Assembly (NCBI RefSeq): GCF_019195455.1
Contig: NZ_JAIMBW010000001.1
Location: forward strand, 2,942,001 to 3,006,000
DNA: 64,000 bases
Direction of reading: 5' to 3'
Source: Gymnodinialimonas phycosphaerae
GTDB lineage: Bacteria; Pseudomonadota; Alphaproteobacteria; Rhodobacterales; Rhodobacteraceae
Both the position numbers and the translations under genes were made by a program. Below the pieces are notes generated by a model, which had not been told where the DNA came from, did not search any database, and saw only the letters and a list, made by a program, of their open reading frames with translations. Of this stretch, positions 38,928 to 48,007 are shown piece by piece (the first letter of the stretch is position 1; each line of letters starts with the position of its first letter).

Positions 38928-40316
38928 ATGAGCAACGATTATATCGTCAAGGATATTGCGCTGGCCGAGTTCGGCCGCAAGGAACTGGACATCGCTGAAA
39001 CGGAAATGCCGGGCCTGATGGCGCTGCGCGAGGAATACGGCGCGGAAAAGCCCCTGAAGGGCGCGCGCATCGTCGGCTCGCTTCACATGACGATCCAGAC
39101 GGCAGTTCTGATCGAAACGCTGGTTGACCTCGGCGCGGACGTGCGGTGGGCCTCGTGCAACATCTTCTCGACCCAGGACCATGCGGCGGCGGCGATTGCC
39201 GCGTCGGGCGTGCCGGTCTTCGCGATCAAAGGCCAAAGCCTTGAAGAGCATTGGGATTACCTGGACCGCTCTTTCCTGTTCGAGGACGGCCCGAACCTGA
39301 TCCTGGACGATGGCGGCGATGCAACGCTGTATATCCTGCTGGGAGCGCGCGCCGAGGCGGGGGAAGAGATCATTCCGGTCCCCGGATCCGAGGAAGAAGT
39401 CGCGATCAAGGCGCAGATCAAGAAGCGCATGGAGGCCAGCCCCGGTTGGTTCACCAAGATGCGTGACCAGATCAAGGGCGTGTCCGAGGAAACGACGACC
39501 GGGGTGCATCGCCTCTATGATCTGCAGAAGAACGGGCAATTGCCGTTCCCCGCGATCAATGTGAACGACAGCGTCACCAAGTCGAAGTTCGACAACAAGT
39601 ACGGCTGCAAGGAATCGCTGGTCGACGGCATTCGCCGCGCAACGGACACGATGATGGCCGGCAAGGTTGCCGTCGTTTTGGGCTACGGCGATGTGGGCAA
39701 GGGCTCGGCGGCGTCGCTGTCCGGCGCGGGCGCGCGCGTGAAGGTGACGGAAGCCGATCCGATTTGTGCCTTGCAGGCCGCCATGGACGGCTTCGAGGTC
39801 GTGCTGCTGGAAGATGTCGTGTCCGACGCCGATATCTTCATCACCACCACGGGCAACAAGGACGTCATCCGCATCGAGCATATGCGCGAGATGAAGGACA
39901 TGGCGATCGTCGGCAACATCGGCCACTTCGACAACGAGATCCAGGTCGCCGCGCTGAAGAACCACAAGTGGACCAACATCAAGGAGCAGGTGGACATGAT
40001 CGAGATGCCCAACGGGCACCGCTTGATCCTGTTGTCGGAGGGGCGCTTGCTGAACCTCGGCAACGCCACGGGCCACCCGTCGTTCGTGATGTCCGCGTCG
40101 TTCACCAACCAGGTGCTGGCGCAGATGGAGCTGTGGCTGCGCGGCAACGAGTATGACAATCAGGTCTACATCCTGCCCAAGAAGCTGGATGAGAAGGTCG
40201 CGCGTCTGCATCTGGCGAAGATCGGCGTGAAGCTGACGCAGCTGGACAAGGAGCAAGCCGATTACATCGGCGTGCCCCAGGACGGCCCCTTCAAGCCAGA
40301 GCATTACCGCTACTAA
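38928..40316 (+). CDS. ahcY: S-adenosylhomocysteine hydrolase
   Basis: 462 residues. Cytoplasmic NAD-dependent enzyme that splits SAH to adenosine and homocysteine, clearing the product of SAM methylation. Motifs: [15 protein letters not shown] near the start, [14 protein letters not shown], the NAD-binding [10 protein letters not shown] and the C-terminal KPEHYRY. GAGGAAA precedes the ATG. I looked for SAH and SAM riboswitch motifs upstream and saw none. A strong terminator follows. Confidence 0.97.
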   Translation: MSNDYIVKDIALAEFGRKELDIAETEMPGLMALREEYGAEKPLKGARIVGSLHMTIQTAVLIETLVDLGADVRWASCNIFSTQDHAAAAIAASGVPVFAIKGQSLEEHWDYLDRSFLFEDGPNLILDDGGDATLYILLGARAEAGEEIIPVPGSEEEVAIKAQIKKRMEASPGWFTKMRDQIKGVSEETTTGVHRLYDLQKNGQLPFPAINVNDSVTKSKFDNKYGCKESLVDGIRRATDTMMAGKVAVVLGYGDVGKGSAASLSGAGARVKVTEADPICALQAAMDGFEVVLLEDVVSDADIFITTTGNKDVIRIEHMREMKDMAIVGNIGHFDNEIQVAALKNHKWTNIKEQVDMIEMPNGHRLILLSEGRLLNLGNATGHPSFVMSASFTNQVLAQMELWLRGNEYDNQVYILPKKLDEKVARLHLAKIGVKLTQLDKEQADYIGVPQDGPFKPEHYRY

Positions 40317-40336
40317 GCGAGATCCGAGAGCAAACG

Positions 40337-40370
40337 AAAAGAGCCGTCCCAGCGCAGGGACGGCTCTTTT
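40337..40370 (+). terminator. Rho-independent terminator of ahcY
   Basis: AAAAGAGCCGTCCC (40337-40350) pairs perfectly with GGGACGGCTCTTTT (40357-40370) around AGCGCA. Confidence 0.93.
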
Positions 40371-40496
40371 CATGGGAAGAAGGCGCTTTGGGCCGCAATG
40401 CAGGCCTAGTCATGACACAATCCGAAGCGATGGAAGTGCGGCGGAATTGACTACAATTCTACGAAAATTCAATTGGACTAAACCTGGGAACACAAC

Positions 40497-41099
40497 ATGT
40501 CACTTACGAAAACACTTATCAAAGCCGCTGGCGGTGCCCTTGTGGCGTTGGCATTCGCCACCGGGATGGCGTCTGCAACGCCTTGGCGGCTGGACTATAT
40601 TCAGACGGATCTGGGCACCGGCAGCCACCAGTACGATTTCCTGCTGACGTTGGATAACAACGACAACAGCTGGACCCTGGGTCAGGGATTTGACTGGTTC
40701 ATCATCGGTGATGTCAGCTCCTCCGGCCCGGCAACCTTTACGGAGGGTCCTGGCTTTTTCACGTCGATTCCGACAGGCGCACTTGCGACGTCAAGCGGTG
40801 GAGGGTCCAACGGGCCGACACTGGGTTTCGTAGACGGCTCGGTCTCGGGGTTGCAACTGGTGCCTGACGCTGTCGGCTTCTCGGTCGCGTTCAGTGGTGT
40901 GTCGTCCTACGCATATACCAGCGGCACGCTGCGCTTCAGCCATTTGGTCGGCAACACCTCGACGATTCGCGCTTTCGCGAACCAGGTCGCCAGCTTTGAC
41001 ACGTCGCCCATTCCGCTTCCGGCAGGTTTGCCGCTGTTGTTGGGGGCCCTTGGTGCGGCCGGGTTTGTCGCCCGCCGCAAGGGCCGCGCACAGGCGTAA
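40497..41099 (+). CDS. Exported protein with VPLPA-type C-terminal sorting signal
   Basis: 200 residues. A signal peptide (MSLTKTLIKAAGGALVALAF, cleaved after ASA) and a C-terminal IPLPAGLPLLLGALGAAGF plus ARRKGRAQA tail fit the VPLPA-CTERM type. The mature region (LDYIQTDLGTGSHQYDFLLTLDNN) looks like a beta-rich PEP-CTERM exoprotein. It is a second protein of this class, on the other side of ahcY. No shared sequence with the first beyond the tail is evident. Confidence 0.85.
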   Translation: MSLTKTLIKAAGGALVALAFATGMASATPWRLDYIQTDLGTGSHQYDFLLTLDNNDNSWTLGQGFDWFIIGDVSSSGPATFTEGPGFFTSIPTGALATSSGGGSNGPTLGFVDGSVSGLQLVPDAVGFSVAFSGVSSYAYTSGTLRFSHLVGNTSTIRAFANQVASFDTSPIPLPAGLPLLLGALGAAGFVARRKGRAQA

Positions 41100-41132
41100 C
41101 CCGCGCGGGCACTTTTGTGCCGCGAAGAAAAG

Positions 41133-41173
41133 AAACCAAAGGCCGGCCCGATGGGGTCGGCTTTTTTGGTTTG
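41133..41173. terminator. Bidirectional-looking terminator after the VPLPA-CTERM gene
   Basis: AAACCAAAGGCCGGCCC pairs with GGGTCGGCTTTTTTGGTTT with small bulges around GATG; a T-run is on the forward strand. Confidence 0.75.
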
Positions 41174-41506
41174 TGACGCTCAGGATCGGGTCGTGCTGTC
41201 GTACAACACAGGACAAGTAGAGGAACGCGGCGCCGCGTCATGCGGCAGTCGCTGACGCCCGGGATGTAAGCCCCGAACGCCCGGATAATGATGCGCGATC
41301 CGATGCCAGACATCCTGCACCCGTTCGGCCCGTCAGGGGGTGGGGGTGGTCTTAGGTATCCAGCAAGTGACCATCGTCGTGGGCATGCAACGGCCTTTTG
41401 GGCACGCGGCATGGGTTAACCGCCCATAGGTGTCCTCTGGCGGGGTTGCGAAAGGGTTAACGATATGCGGAAAAAGTGGGATATTCATCGCCGCAGGAGA
41501 TTGCCC
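41174..41506. other. Intergenic and promoter region before the HD-domain gene
   Basis: No gene seen in the first part. Near the end are GTTAAC at 41415-41420 and TTGC-N7-TTAAC at 41446-41461; the latter is a two-mismatch CtrA-like site 46 bp before the start at 41507. An ATG at 41465 is in frame but has no ribosome site. Confidence 0.5.
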
Positions 41507-42106
41507 ATGGCCGAGACAGTCAATTTCACCCAGATGAAAGACGGCACCAAGGCCGAGTACGAATTGTTGGAGCGGCTGGAGAAACCGTTCCTGGCGCTGA
41601 CTGCGGATCGTGTGTTGGACGAGTTGCGGCGGCAAGAACATGTGACGCTTGAGGGCTACCGCATCACCCGGCTGGAACACGCCGTACAATCGGCCACACG
41701 GGCCGAGCGCGACGGAGCGGACCTCGACTGGATTGTCGGCGCGTTGCTGCACGATATCGGCGACGGGCTGGCGCCCCAAAACCACGATCGGCTGTCGGCA
41801 GAGGTGATCCGCCCCTTCGTGCGCTGGGATGTCGCCTGGGTGGTCGAGCATCACGGCATCTTCCAGATGCTCTATTATGCGCATCACTACAACTGGGACC
41901 GCAACGCCCGCGACCACTACCGCGACCACCCCTGTTTCGACAGCTGCGCGACCTTCTGCGAGCGGTGGGATCAGGCCAGTTTCGACCCGGACTACGATAG
42001 CGAGCCGTTGGAGCACTTCGAGCCGATGGTGCGAGAGGTCTTCGGACGCAAGGCCCATGGCGCGGATGTCCTGCGCGACGGCGTTATCTCGCCATTAGTT
42101 GCTTAA
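41507..42106 (+). CDS. HD-domain protein, PhnZ/MIOX-like
   Basis: 199 residues from ATG 41507, with AGGAGA before it. The metal residues look like H58 (RLEHAVQSA), H82-D83 (ALLHDIGDG), H93 (QNHDRLSAE), H115/H116 (VVEHHGIFQ) and D155 (ERWDQASFDP). The layout HAxQxAxxAxxDG and the ERWD motif near the end resemble the mixed-valence di-iron HD oxygenases (PhnZ, TmpB type) more than nucleotidases. The substrate is unknown and no phosphonate genes are nearby, so the oxygenase idea is inference. Confidence 0.8.
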   Translation: MAETVNFTQMKDGTKAEYELLERLEKPFLALTADRVLDELRRQEHVTLEGYRITRLEHAVQSATRAERDGADLDWIVGALLHDIGDGLAPQNHDRLSAEVIRPFVRWDVAWVVEHHGIFQMLYYAHHYNWDRNARDHYRDHPCFDSCATFCERWDQASFDPDYDSEPLEHFEPMVREVFGRKAHGADVLRDGVISPLVA

Positions 42107-42244
42107 CAAACGCAGGGGAGCGCCGGGTTCACTGTCCCCGCAAGTTTTCCTTTCAAGCGCCCATGCCCTGCGGTTAACGTTTGGGCCACTTGGCCCAAGC
42201 GGTCAGCTGCAAGACATAAACCATCTACGGGGGACGAAAATCCA

Positions 42245-42586
42245 ATGGGAAAACGTGACGATCTGATCGTACAATATGCCGACGACCTGCGCAACAAGTG
42301 CGGGATGGAGCCGGATATGGCGCTGCTGGAAAAAGTGACCAAGGGCTGCGGCCCTGCGATTTACGATGCCGACGCCTCGACCGTGGCAGGCAGCCAGCCC
42401 TCCGAGCTGGAGACGGTGAAGAAGAACTTCCTGATGAAGAAACTGGGCTTGCCCGATGGGCCGAATCTGATGGAAGCCATCCATTCGGTCATCGAGACCT
42501 ACGGCAAATCCGAGCGCAACAAATACCGCGCCGTTGTCTACTACATGCTGACCAAGCATTTCGGCAAAGAGAGCATCTACGGCTAG
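42245..42586 (+). CDS. DUF2853 family protein
   Basis: 113 residues. All-helical small cytoplasmic protein with DFAAL-like start MGKRDDLIVQYADDLRNKCG and ending NKYRAVVYYMLTKHF, marks of DUF2853. Function is unknown in the family. A CtrA-like half-site TTAAC lies at 42174. A terminator follows. Confidence 0.85.
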   Translation: MGKRDDLIVQYADDLRNKCGMEPDMALLEKVTKGCGPAIYDADASTVAGSQPSELETVKKNFLMKKLGLPDGPNLMEAIHSVIETYGKSERNKYRAVVYYMLTKHFGKESIYG

Positions 42587-42622
42587 GGCCAATGGCTGAG
42601 CCGACCCATATCTGACAGTAGG

Positions 42623-42650
42623 GGTCCGCCCGGATTGGGCGGGCCTTTTT
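42623..42650 (+). terminator. Rho-independent terminator of the DUF2853 gene
   Basis: GGTCCGCCC (42623-42631) pairs with GGGCGGGCC (42637-42645; one G-T pair), then TTTTT. Confidence 0.85.
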
Positions 42651-42659
42651 CGTGGAGGG

Positions 42660-42827
42660 GCTGTTTCGAGTCAAATGCGACGGGTATTTCCTTTGCGCGC
42701 CCGACGCGTTTCGAGCTACACATCACCCGTCCGGCCAGCATGGCGGACCCAAATTCAGATACACGAGTGGAGCGAGGCCACGCGTGGGTGAATGGGGGGT
42801 CCTGAGGGGTCGGGACCTCCCATTTTT
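42660..42827 (+). ncRNA. Candidate small RNA (hypothetical)
   Basis: No open frame of note lies here, yet the stretch ends in its own strong terminator and begins just after another gene's terminator. The boundaries are guesses. No promoter match or known RNA family was recognised. Confidence 0.3.
42792..42827 (+). terminator. Orphan forward terminator
   Basis: ATGGGGGGTCC (42792-42802) pairs with GGACCTCCCAT (42813-42823; one G-T pair) followed by TTTT. It lies about 206 bp past the DUF2853 stop, with no gene between it and the upstream terminator. Confidence 0.7.
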
Positions 42828-42900
42828 ATGCGCATTTCTCAAGTCGATGCGCACCTCTGTGCCCTATCGAACAGCAGACACCCGGCCGCCACGGGCGCAA

Positions 42901-42965
42901 AAAACTCTTTCAAGAGTTTTGGACAGGCCCTTGCAAGGGCCTGATAAGGCTTTTGGAAAAGCCTT
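42901..42965. repeat. Triple-palindrome element, copy B
   Basis: Three perfect 20-bp palindromes: 42901-42920 (AAAACTCTT-TC-AAGAGTTTT), 42924-42943 (CAGGCCCTTG and its complement) and 42946-42965 (AAGGCTTTT-GG-AAAAGCCTT). The array ends 13 nt before the EVE gene stop. Its first unit is nearly the middle unit of copy A (11464-11483). Confidence 0.85.
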
Positions 42966-42978
42966 TGGCGCGCGGTGG

Positions 42979-43392
42979 TTACAGTCCGCCCATCTCACAG
43001 ACGATCTGCCATTCGACGTCCGAGACGGGCTGCACAGACAGGCGCGAATTCTTCACAAGCACCATATCCGCCAGATCCTCGCACGATTTGATCTGGTCCA
43101 ATGTCACCGGCGTGGGCAGCGCTTTCACCGCCTTGATGTCCACGCACTCCCAGCGCTCGTCGTCGGTGGTGCTGTCGGGGTGCGCCTCGGCGATCACTTC
43201 CACGATCCCGACCACTGCCTTCTCTGACTGAGAGTGATAGAAGAACCCCCGGTCGCCCACCGCCATGTCACGCATGAAGTTGCGCGCCTGATAGTTGCGC
43301 ACCCCGTCCCATTCCTCGCCCGCGTCGCCCTTGGCGACCTGATCGTCCCAGCCCCAGACAGAGGGTTCTGATTTGAAAAGCCAGTAAGCCAT
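42979..43392 (-). CDS. EVE-domain protein
   Basis: 137 residues, the length of a single EVE domain. Marks: MAYWLFKSEPSVWGWDD, WDGVRNYQARNFMR and GDRGFFYHS. EVE is a PUA-like fold that binds modified bases; the bacterial single-domain form is widespread and its role is uncertain. It starts 1 nt into the YciI stop (TGATG), so the two are translationally coupled. Confidence 0.93.
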   Translation of the reverse strand: MAYWLFKSEPSVWGWDDQVAKGDAGEEWDGVRNYQARNFMRDMAVGDRGFFYHSQSEKAVVGIVEVIAEAHPDSTTDDERWECVDIKAVKALPTPVTLDQIKSCEDLADMVLVKNSRLSVQPVSDVEWQIVCEMGGL

Positions 43393-43664
43393 CAGCCGAT
43401 CACCTTATTCCATTGCTCGATCCGGACTTTCTCGAACAGGCCAGCCTTGGCATAGGGGTCGTTATCGGCAAAGTCATAGGCGTCCTGCATCGTCTCGACC
43501 TCGATCACCAGCAGCGTCCCGGACATCTGGCCATCGGCATCGATGAACGGCCCCGCCATCACCAGCTTGCCGCTGTCCCGGGCATAGGCCAGGTGCGCGT
43601 CGCGGTTATCGAGGCGGGTTTGCAGGTGGCCGGGTTTATCGGTGGCGATCAGAGCGCAAAGCAT
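43392..43664 (-). CDS. YciI family protein
   Basis: 90 residues from ATG at 43664. Marks: DNRDAHLAYARDSGKLVMAGPF and DPYAKAGLFEKVRIEQW, typical of YciI (ferredoxin-like, with a conserved His-Asp pair, of unclear enzymatic role). The longer frame upstream lies in gpsA and is not used. Second in the tsaD-gpsA-yciI-EVE row. Confidence 0.9.
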   Translation of the reverse strand: MLCALIATDKPGHLQTRLDNRDAHLAYARDSGKLVMAGPFIDADGQMSGTLLVIEVETMQDAYDFADNDPYAKAGLFEKVRIEQWNKVIG

Positions 43665-43668
43665 CGGG

Positions 43669-44592
43669 TTACTCCGGTTTGAGGGGTCGGGACAAAAGGT
43701 GGCTGAGCGCGCCGTCGATGTCGAGGGTGCCATCGGCAAGCGCCGCGACCGTGTCGGCGATGGGGGTGTCTTCGGGGGAGGCGGCCAGTTGCCGCGCGGT
43801 GTGCAGGCCCTCAACCGTGGTGCCTTCGGGCAGGGTTTCGCCGGTGGCCAGCGCCTGCCCAAAGCGGAAGTTGCGCGATTGGGTCGAGCCGCAGGTCAAC
43901 ACCAGGTCCCCAAGGCCGGACAGCCCGGTGAGCGTTTCCGCCAAGGCCCCCTTCGCCGTGGCGTAGCGCGTCATCTCGGCAAATCCGCGGGCGACCAAGG
44001 CAGCACGGGCACTGTCGCCAAGCCCTTTTCCGATCACCGCTCCCGCTGCGATGGCGATGACGTTTTTCAGCGCCCCGCCAAGCTCTGCCCCGATCACGTC
44101 CTCGGTACGGTAGAGCCGCAGGGTGGGCGTGCTCAACGCGTCCTGCAACGCCCTTCCCTCGGGTGCGTCGGCGCAGGCAATCGTCAGGGCCGTGGGCAAG
44201 CCGCGCGCGATGTCCGCCGCGAAACTGGGCCCCGTAAGCTGCGCCACAACAGGCGCGGCACCGGCGAGCAGCGCCGTGGGTCCACGGCCCGAGGCGCGGT
44301 CAATTCCCTTGGCACACGAAACGGCCACGCGGGCCGTCAACCCACCGGACGCCACGAAGCCCGCGAGGCTCTGGGTCGGGATCGCGATCAGCGCGACCTC
44401 TGCCGTGCAGTCGCGCAGATCGCCGGTTACGCGCACGCCCGCAGGCAGCGGATGCCCCGGCAATCGTGGGCTCTGACCGCCCCGCAACGCTTCCGCATCC
44501 CGCGCCCAAAGCGTCACATCAAGCCCCGCCCTTTCATAGGCAATCGCCAGCCCGGTGCCGAAGGCCCCGGCACCGATCACGTCCAGTTTCAT
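43669..44592 (-). CDS. gpsA: Glycerol-3-phosphate dehydrogenase [NAD(P)+]
   Basis: 307 residues from ATG at 44592, overlapping tsaD by ATGA. Makes glycerol-3-phosphate from DHAP for phospholipids. The N-terminal NAD fold is [12 protein letters not shown]; catalytic Lys is in [22 protein letters not shown] is the family motif. The frame continues upstream but that part is in tsaD. It is 5 bp before the YciI gene. Confidence 0.95.
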   Translation of the reverse strand: MKLDVIGAGAFGTGLAIAYERAGLDVTLWARDAEALRGGQSPRLPGHPLPAGVRVTGDLRDCTAEVALIAIPTQSLAGFVASGGLTARVAVSCAKGIDRASGRGPTALLAGAAPVVAQLTGPSFAADIARGLPTALTIACADAPEGRALQDALSTPTLRLYRTEDVIGAELGGALKNVIAIAAGAVIGKGLGDSARAALVARGFAEMTRYATAKGALAETLTGLSGLGDLVLTCGSTQSRNFRFGQALATGETLPEGTTVEGLHTARQLAASPEDTPIADTVAALADGTLDIDGALSHLLSRPLKPE

Positions 44593-45653
44593 GCCTTGGC
44601 CCCCTTCTTGCCCGACCCGATCATCGGGGCCGCGGTCGTGTCCAGCGGCCAGCGGGGCCGTGCCACAAGATCCATACCATCCACGCGCCCGCCCTCGAAC
44701 GCCAGCAATCCCGCGTAGGCGATCATCGCGGCGTTGTCGGTGCAAAGCGCCAGGGGCGGCGCGGCGAAGGGCAGGTCCGTGACCGTTTCCAGCGCCAGAC
44801 GCAGGGTCTGGTTCGCGGCTACCCCGCCCGCAACGGCAAAGGCCGTGACTTCGCCCAAGGCCAGTGCCCGGCGCGACTTCTCGGCCAGCACGGAGGCCAC
44901 GGTGGCCTGAAACGATGCGCAGATGTCGGCGCGGTCCTGTTCCGTCAGTCCTCCGTTCGTCTCGACCAGCCCGTCGCGGACCCGCAACACCGCCGTCTTC
45001 AGCCCCGAAAAGCTGAGGTCGCATCCGGGGCGGTCCATCAGCGGGCGCGGCAGTTTGAACCGCGCGGCATCGCCGTCACGGGCGGCTTTTTCTACTGAAG
45101 GGCCGCCGGGTTGCGGCAAGCCCAAGAGCCGCGCAACCTTGTCGAAGGCCTCTCCCGGCGCATCATCGATGGTCCCGCCGAGCCTTACGAAAGCCTCGGG
45201 TCCTTCGACCCGCAAGAACTGGCAATGCCCGCCCGACACCAGCAGCAAAAGATAGGGGAACGCCAGCCCGTCGGTCAGGCGCGGGGTCAGGGCATGGCCC
45301 GCCAGGTGGTTTACGCCGATCAACGGCTTGCCCAAGCCCAAGGCCAGTCCCTTCGCTGCCATGACACCGGACAAAACGCCACCGATCAGGCCTGGCCCGG
45401 CGGTCACGGCAATCGCATCCAGATCGCGCAACGACACGCCCGCTGCTGCAATCGCTTCCTCCACCACAAGGTCCACCGTTTCGGCATGGGCACGGGCGGC
45501 GATCTCGGGCACGACGCCACCGAAAGCCGCGTGCAGGTCGGTTTGCGAAGACACCACGTTGGACAGGATCGCCACGTCGCCGCCCGTGCCCCGCAAGACG
45601 GCGGCGGCGGTGTCGTCGCAACTGCTTTCGATACCGAGGATGGTCAGGGACAT
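44589..45653 (-). CDS. tsaD: tRNA N6-adenosine threonylcarbamoyltransferase TsaD
   Basis: 354 residues. Transfers threonylcarbamoyl to A37 of tRNA with TsaB/TsaE. Marks: GIESSCDDT at the start, [12 protein letters not shown], the metal-binding NHLAGHAL, and the ASKH-fold SGGHCQF. gpsA overlaps its stop. It is divergent from hemD across 130 bp that carries a tandem 40-bp repeat. Confidence 0.97.
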   Translation of the reverse strand: MSLTILGIESSCDDTAAAVLRGTGGDVAILSNVVSSQTDLHAAFGGVVPEIAARAHAETVDLVVEEAIAAAGVSLRDLDAIAVTAGPGLIGGVLSGVMAAKGLALGLGKPLIGVNHLAGHALTPRLTDGLAFPYLLLLVSGGHCQFLRVEGPEAFVRLGGTIDDAPGEAFDKVARLLGLPQPGGPSVEKAARDGDAARFKLPRPLMDRPGCDLSFSGLKTAVLRVRDGLVETNGGLTEQDRADICASFQATVASVLAEKSRRALALGEVTAFAVAGGVAANQTLRLALETVTDLPFAAPPLALCTDNAAMIAYAGLLAFEGGRVDGMDLVARPRWPLDTTAAPMIGSGKKGAKA

Positions 45654-45663
45654 GAGCGGGTCC

Positions 45664-45741
45664 TTGTCTGTGCGCTATCGCTTCGCTGCCTGAGCGCGGG
45701 GATTTGTCTGTGCGCTATCGCTTCGCTGCTTGAGCGCGGGG
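45664..45741. repeat. Tandem 40-bp direct repeat between tsaD and hemD
   Basis: Two 38-nt copies (45664-45701 and 45704-45741) spaced by a 40-bp period differ at one base. Each starts TTGTCTGTGCGCTATCGC. They fill most of the divergent promoter region. Confidence 0.9.
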
Positions 45742-45783
45742 CCGCATTGTGTGGTTATCGCCTGCGAGGTAACACTGCCGCCC

Positions 45784-46479
45784 ATGCAAGTCCACCAAAC
45801 CCCCACGCTTCTGCTGACCCGCCCGCGCCCGGCATCCGAGAGGTTTGCCAAGGGCTTGGACGGCGCAAATGTGGTGATCGCCCCCCTGATGGAGATCGTC
45901 GGCACGGGCGCCGAGATCACGCTGGGGGGCGTGGCGGGGCTGATCCTGACGTCCGAGGCCGTGGTGCCTTTCCTGCCGCCTACCACCCTGCCCGCGTTTT
46001 GCGTCGGTCCCCGGACCGCCGCCGCCGCCCGCGCGGTGGGGCTACAGGCGGAGGTCGCAGGCGCGGACGCCGAGGGGCTTATCCAAACGCTGGCGGATCG
46101 TCGCCCCGACGGACGCCTGCTGCATCTTCACGGCACCCATACGCGGGGCGATATCGTGGGGCGGCTGTGCGATCTTGGCCTGCACGCCACGGGCCTTGCC
46201 GTCTATGACCAGCGCGAGCTCGCCCCCGGCCCCGCCTTCCATGATGCCCTGACCCGTCCCGACCTGATCGTGCCGCTGTTCTCGCCACGCAGTGCCAAGC
46301 TGTTCGCCCACGCCGCGCAAGGCCTGCGCGCGGACACGAAAATCATCGCACTCAGCCAGGCCGTGGCGGACGCGCTGCCGCACGCCATGGGGGCGCATGC
46401 AATGATCGCGCCCGCACCCACGGGCGACGCCATGGGCGAGATGATGGCGTCCTTGGGTGTGAAACGGAATTCCCCCTAG
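45784..46479 (+). CDS. hemD: Uroporphyrinogen-III synthase
   Basis: 231 residues from ATG 45784. Closes hydroxymethylbilane to uroporphyrinogen III with D-ring inversion, in tetrapyrrole synthesis for heme, siroheme or chlorophyll. The family is poorly conserved; marks are TPTLLLTRPRPASERFA, GLILTSEAVVPFL, LHGTHTRGDIV and PLFSPRSAKLF. The neighbours mitofilin and HemY support the call. Confidence 0.9.
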   Translation: MQVHQTPTLLLTRPRPASERFAKGLDGANVVIAPLMEIVGTGAEITLGGVAGLILTSEAVVPFLPPTTLPAFCVGPRTAAAARAVGLQAEVAGADAEGLIQTLADRRPDGRLLHLHGTHTRGDIVGRLCDLGLHATGLAVYDQRELAPGPAFHDALTRPDLIVPLFSPRSAKLFAHAAQGLRADTKIIALSQAVADALPHAMGAHAMIAPAPTGDAMGEMMASLGVKRNSP

Positions 46480-46581
46480 AAGCCAGCGCGGCGTCATGAC
46501 AGTTTGCAGCGGGCTGACTCTGCCCTTCCACCGCGCTAAGTTGGCGTGCGAGAACACACATTCAGCAGGGGGCCGCTACCC

Positions 46582-47973
46582 ATGGCGAAAAAATCGTCGA
46601 CCCGTTCGGGACGTCAGAAATCCCAAGACGACAGCGTGGCGCCCGAAAGCGTGACGGCGGAAACTGTGGGCGGTTCAGGCGATATGGGCGGCGATACCGT
46701 CGTTCTGGGCGATGATACCCTGGGCGAAGATGCCGTCGCGGCGGAGCCCGAGGCAAGCGATCGCGTGACGATCGAGCCCGGCGACACGACCGCCGCCGAA
46801 GCGGACGTCGAAGACCCTGCCCAAGACCCGGCGCAGACAGAGATTGTCGACGGAGAAACGGTCGAAGAGGCCCCCGAAGATACCCGGGCCGAAGAGCCCG
46901 CGCCTGTGCCTGCCCCCACGCCTGCGCCCATCATCGAGAAACGCGGCCCCGGTTTCGGCGCGCTGTTGCTGGGGGGCGTCGTGGCGGCTGCCCTTGGGTA
47001 CGGCGCGGCCTATTTCGGCCTAGTGGGCAGCAATGACACCTCTGCCACCGATACGGCCCTGGCCGAAGCCACGGCCTCGATTGAAGCACAGCAAAGCACG
47101 ATTGCGGCGTTGCAGGCCGAGGTGGCCGCCCTTGCGTCGGTGGAACCGCCGGTCATCCCCGAAGTGGACCTTTCTGGCGTTGAAGGCGCAATTGCGGGCG
47201 TGGCCAACGATGTGGCAGGCGTCGGCACCACGATCGAGGCCCTCACAGGCCGGATCGTCGCTTTGGAAGAACGCCCGATCTTCACCGGCGAAGTCTCGGC
47301 TGATACCGCCGCGATGACGGAAGCCGTCCAAGCGCTGGAAGCCCGCATGGCGGCCGAGCAAGCCGCCGCCGCAGAGGCCGTTGCACAAGCCGCAGCCGCG
47401 CAAGCCGAAGCCGCCGCAGAAGCACAAGCTGCGGCAGAGGCCGCCGAAGCCGCCATTGCAGAGGCAGAAGCGCAAGCCGCGGCAGAGGCCGCCGCCGCCC
47501 AGACGGAAGCCGCGCTAAGCCGTGTGCGGGCCGCCATGGCCGCCGGTGGGCCCTTTGCAGATGCGCTGGCCGAACTGCCCGGAGAGGCGCCCGCCGCGCT
47601 TGCGGCCGCCGCCGAAACCGGTGTGCCGACGCTGGAAGACCTCGCGGCCGCTTTCCCCGGCGCCGCCCGCGCCGCCCTGCCCATCGCGCTACGCGAAACG
47701 GCGGGTGACAGCGCCACGGACCGTGCCGCCGCGTTTCTTCTGGGCCAGATCGGGGGCCGTTCGGTCGAGCCGCGCGAGGGTACTGACCCCGACGCCGTGC
47801 TCAGCCGTGCCGAGGCCGCCGTCGCCGCCGGGGACCTGGACACTGCGCTGAGTGAAATCGCCGCCCTGCCCGAGGGCGCACAGGCAATGCTGGATGATTG
47901 GGTCGATCAGGTGGAAACCCGGGTCGCTGCTGATGCTGCGCTGGCGGAGCTTTCCGCCACGCTTGAAAACTAA
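46582..47973 (+). CDS. Mitofilin/Mic60-like membrane protein
   Basis: 463 residues from ATG 46582. An acidic Pro/Glu-rich N-terminal tail (1-120) is followed by one membrane segment at about 124-147, an Ala/Glu-rich coiled coil, and a C-terminal domain with LARAEAA-type helices. Such proteins lie between hemD and hemY in alphaproteobacteria and are the ancestors of mitochondrial Mic60, with a reported role in shaping intracytoplasmic membranes of Rhodobacter. The coiled coil is strikingly Ala-rich. Confidence 0.85.
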   Translation: MAKKSSTRSGRQKSQDDSVAPESVTAETVGGSGDMGGDTVVLGDDTLGEDAVAAEPEASDRVTIEPGDTTAAEADVEDPAQDPAQTEIVDGETVEEAPEDTRAEEPAPVPAPTPAPIIEKRGPGFGALLLGGVVAAALGYGAAYFGLVGSNDTSATDTALAEATASIEAQQSTIAALQAEVAALASVEPPVIPEVDLSGVEGAIAGVANDVAGVGTTIEALTGRIVALEERPIFTGEVSADTAAMTEAVQALEARMAAEQAAAAEAVAQAAAAQAEAAAEAQAAAEAAEAAIAEAEAQAAAEAAAAQTEAALSRVRAAMAAGGPFADALAELPGEAPAALAAAAETGVPTLEDLAAAFPGAARAALPIALRETAGDSATDRAAAFLLGQIGGRSVEPREGTDPDAVLSRAEAAVAAGDLDTALSEIAALPEGAQAMLDDWVDQVETRVAADAALAELSATLEN

Positions 47974-48007
47974 AGACCCCGCTGGGTCAAACGAAGGATC
48001 GCGCCGC

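Larger units (their letters stand above)
42587..42978. other. 392-bp region with two terminators and a palindrome array
   Basis: It contains the DUF2853 terminator, a GC-rich stretch with no gene, a second forward terminator at 42792-42827, and triple-palindrome copy B at 42901-42965. The stretch between the terminators is a candidate small RNA (see findings). Confidence 0.6.

Noticed and set aside
45664..45741. CRISPR repeats
   Set aside because: Only two copies with a 2-bp gap; it is a simple tandem duplication.
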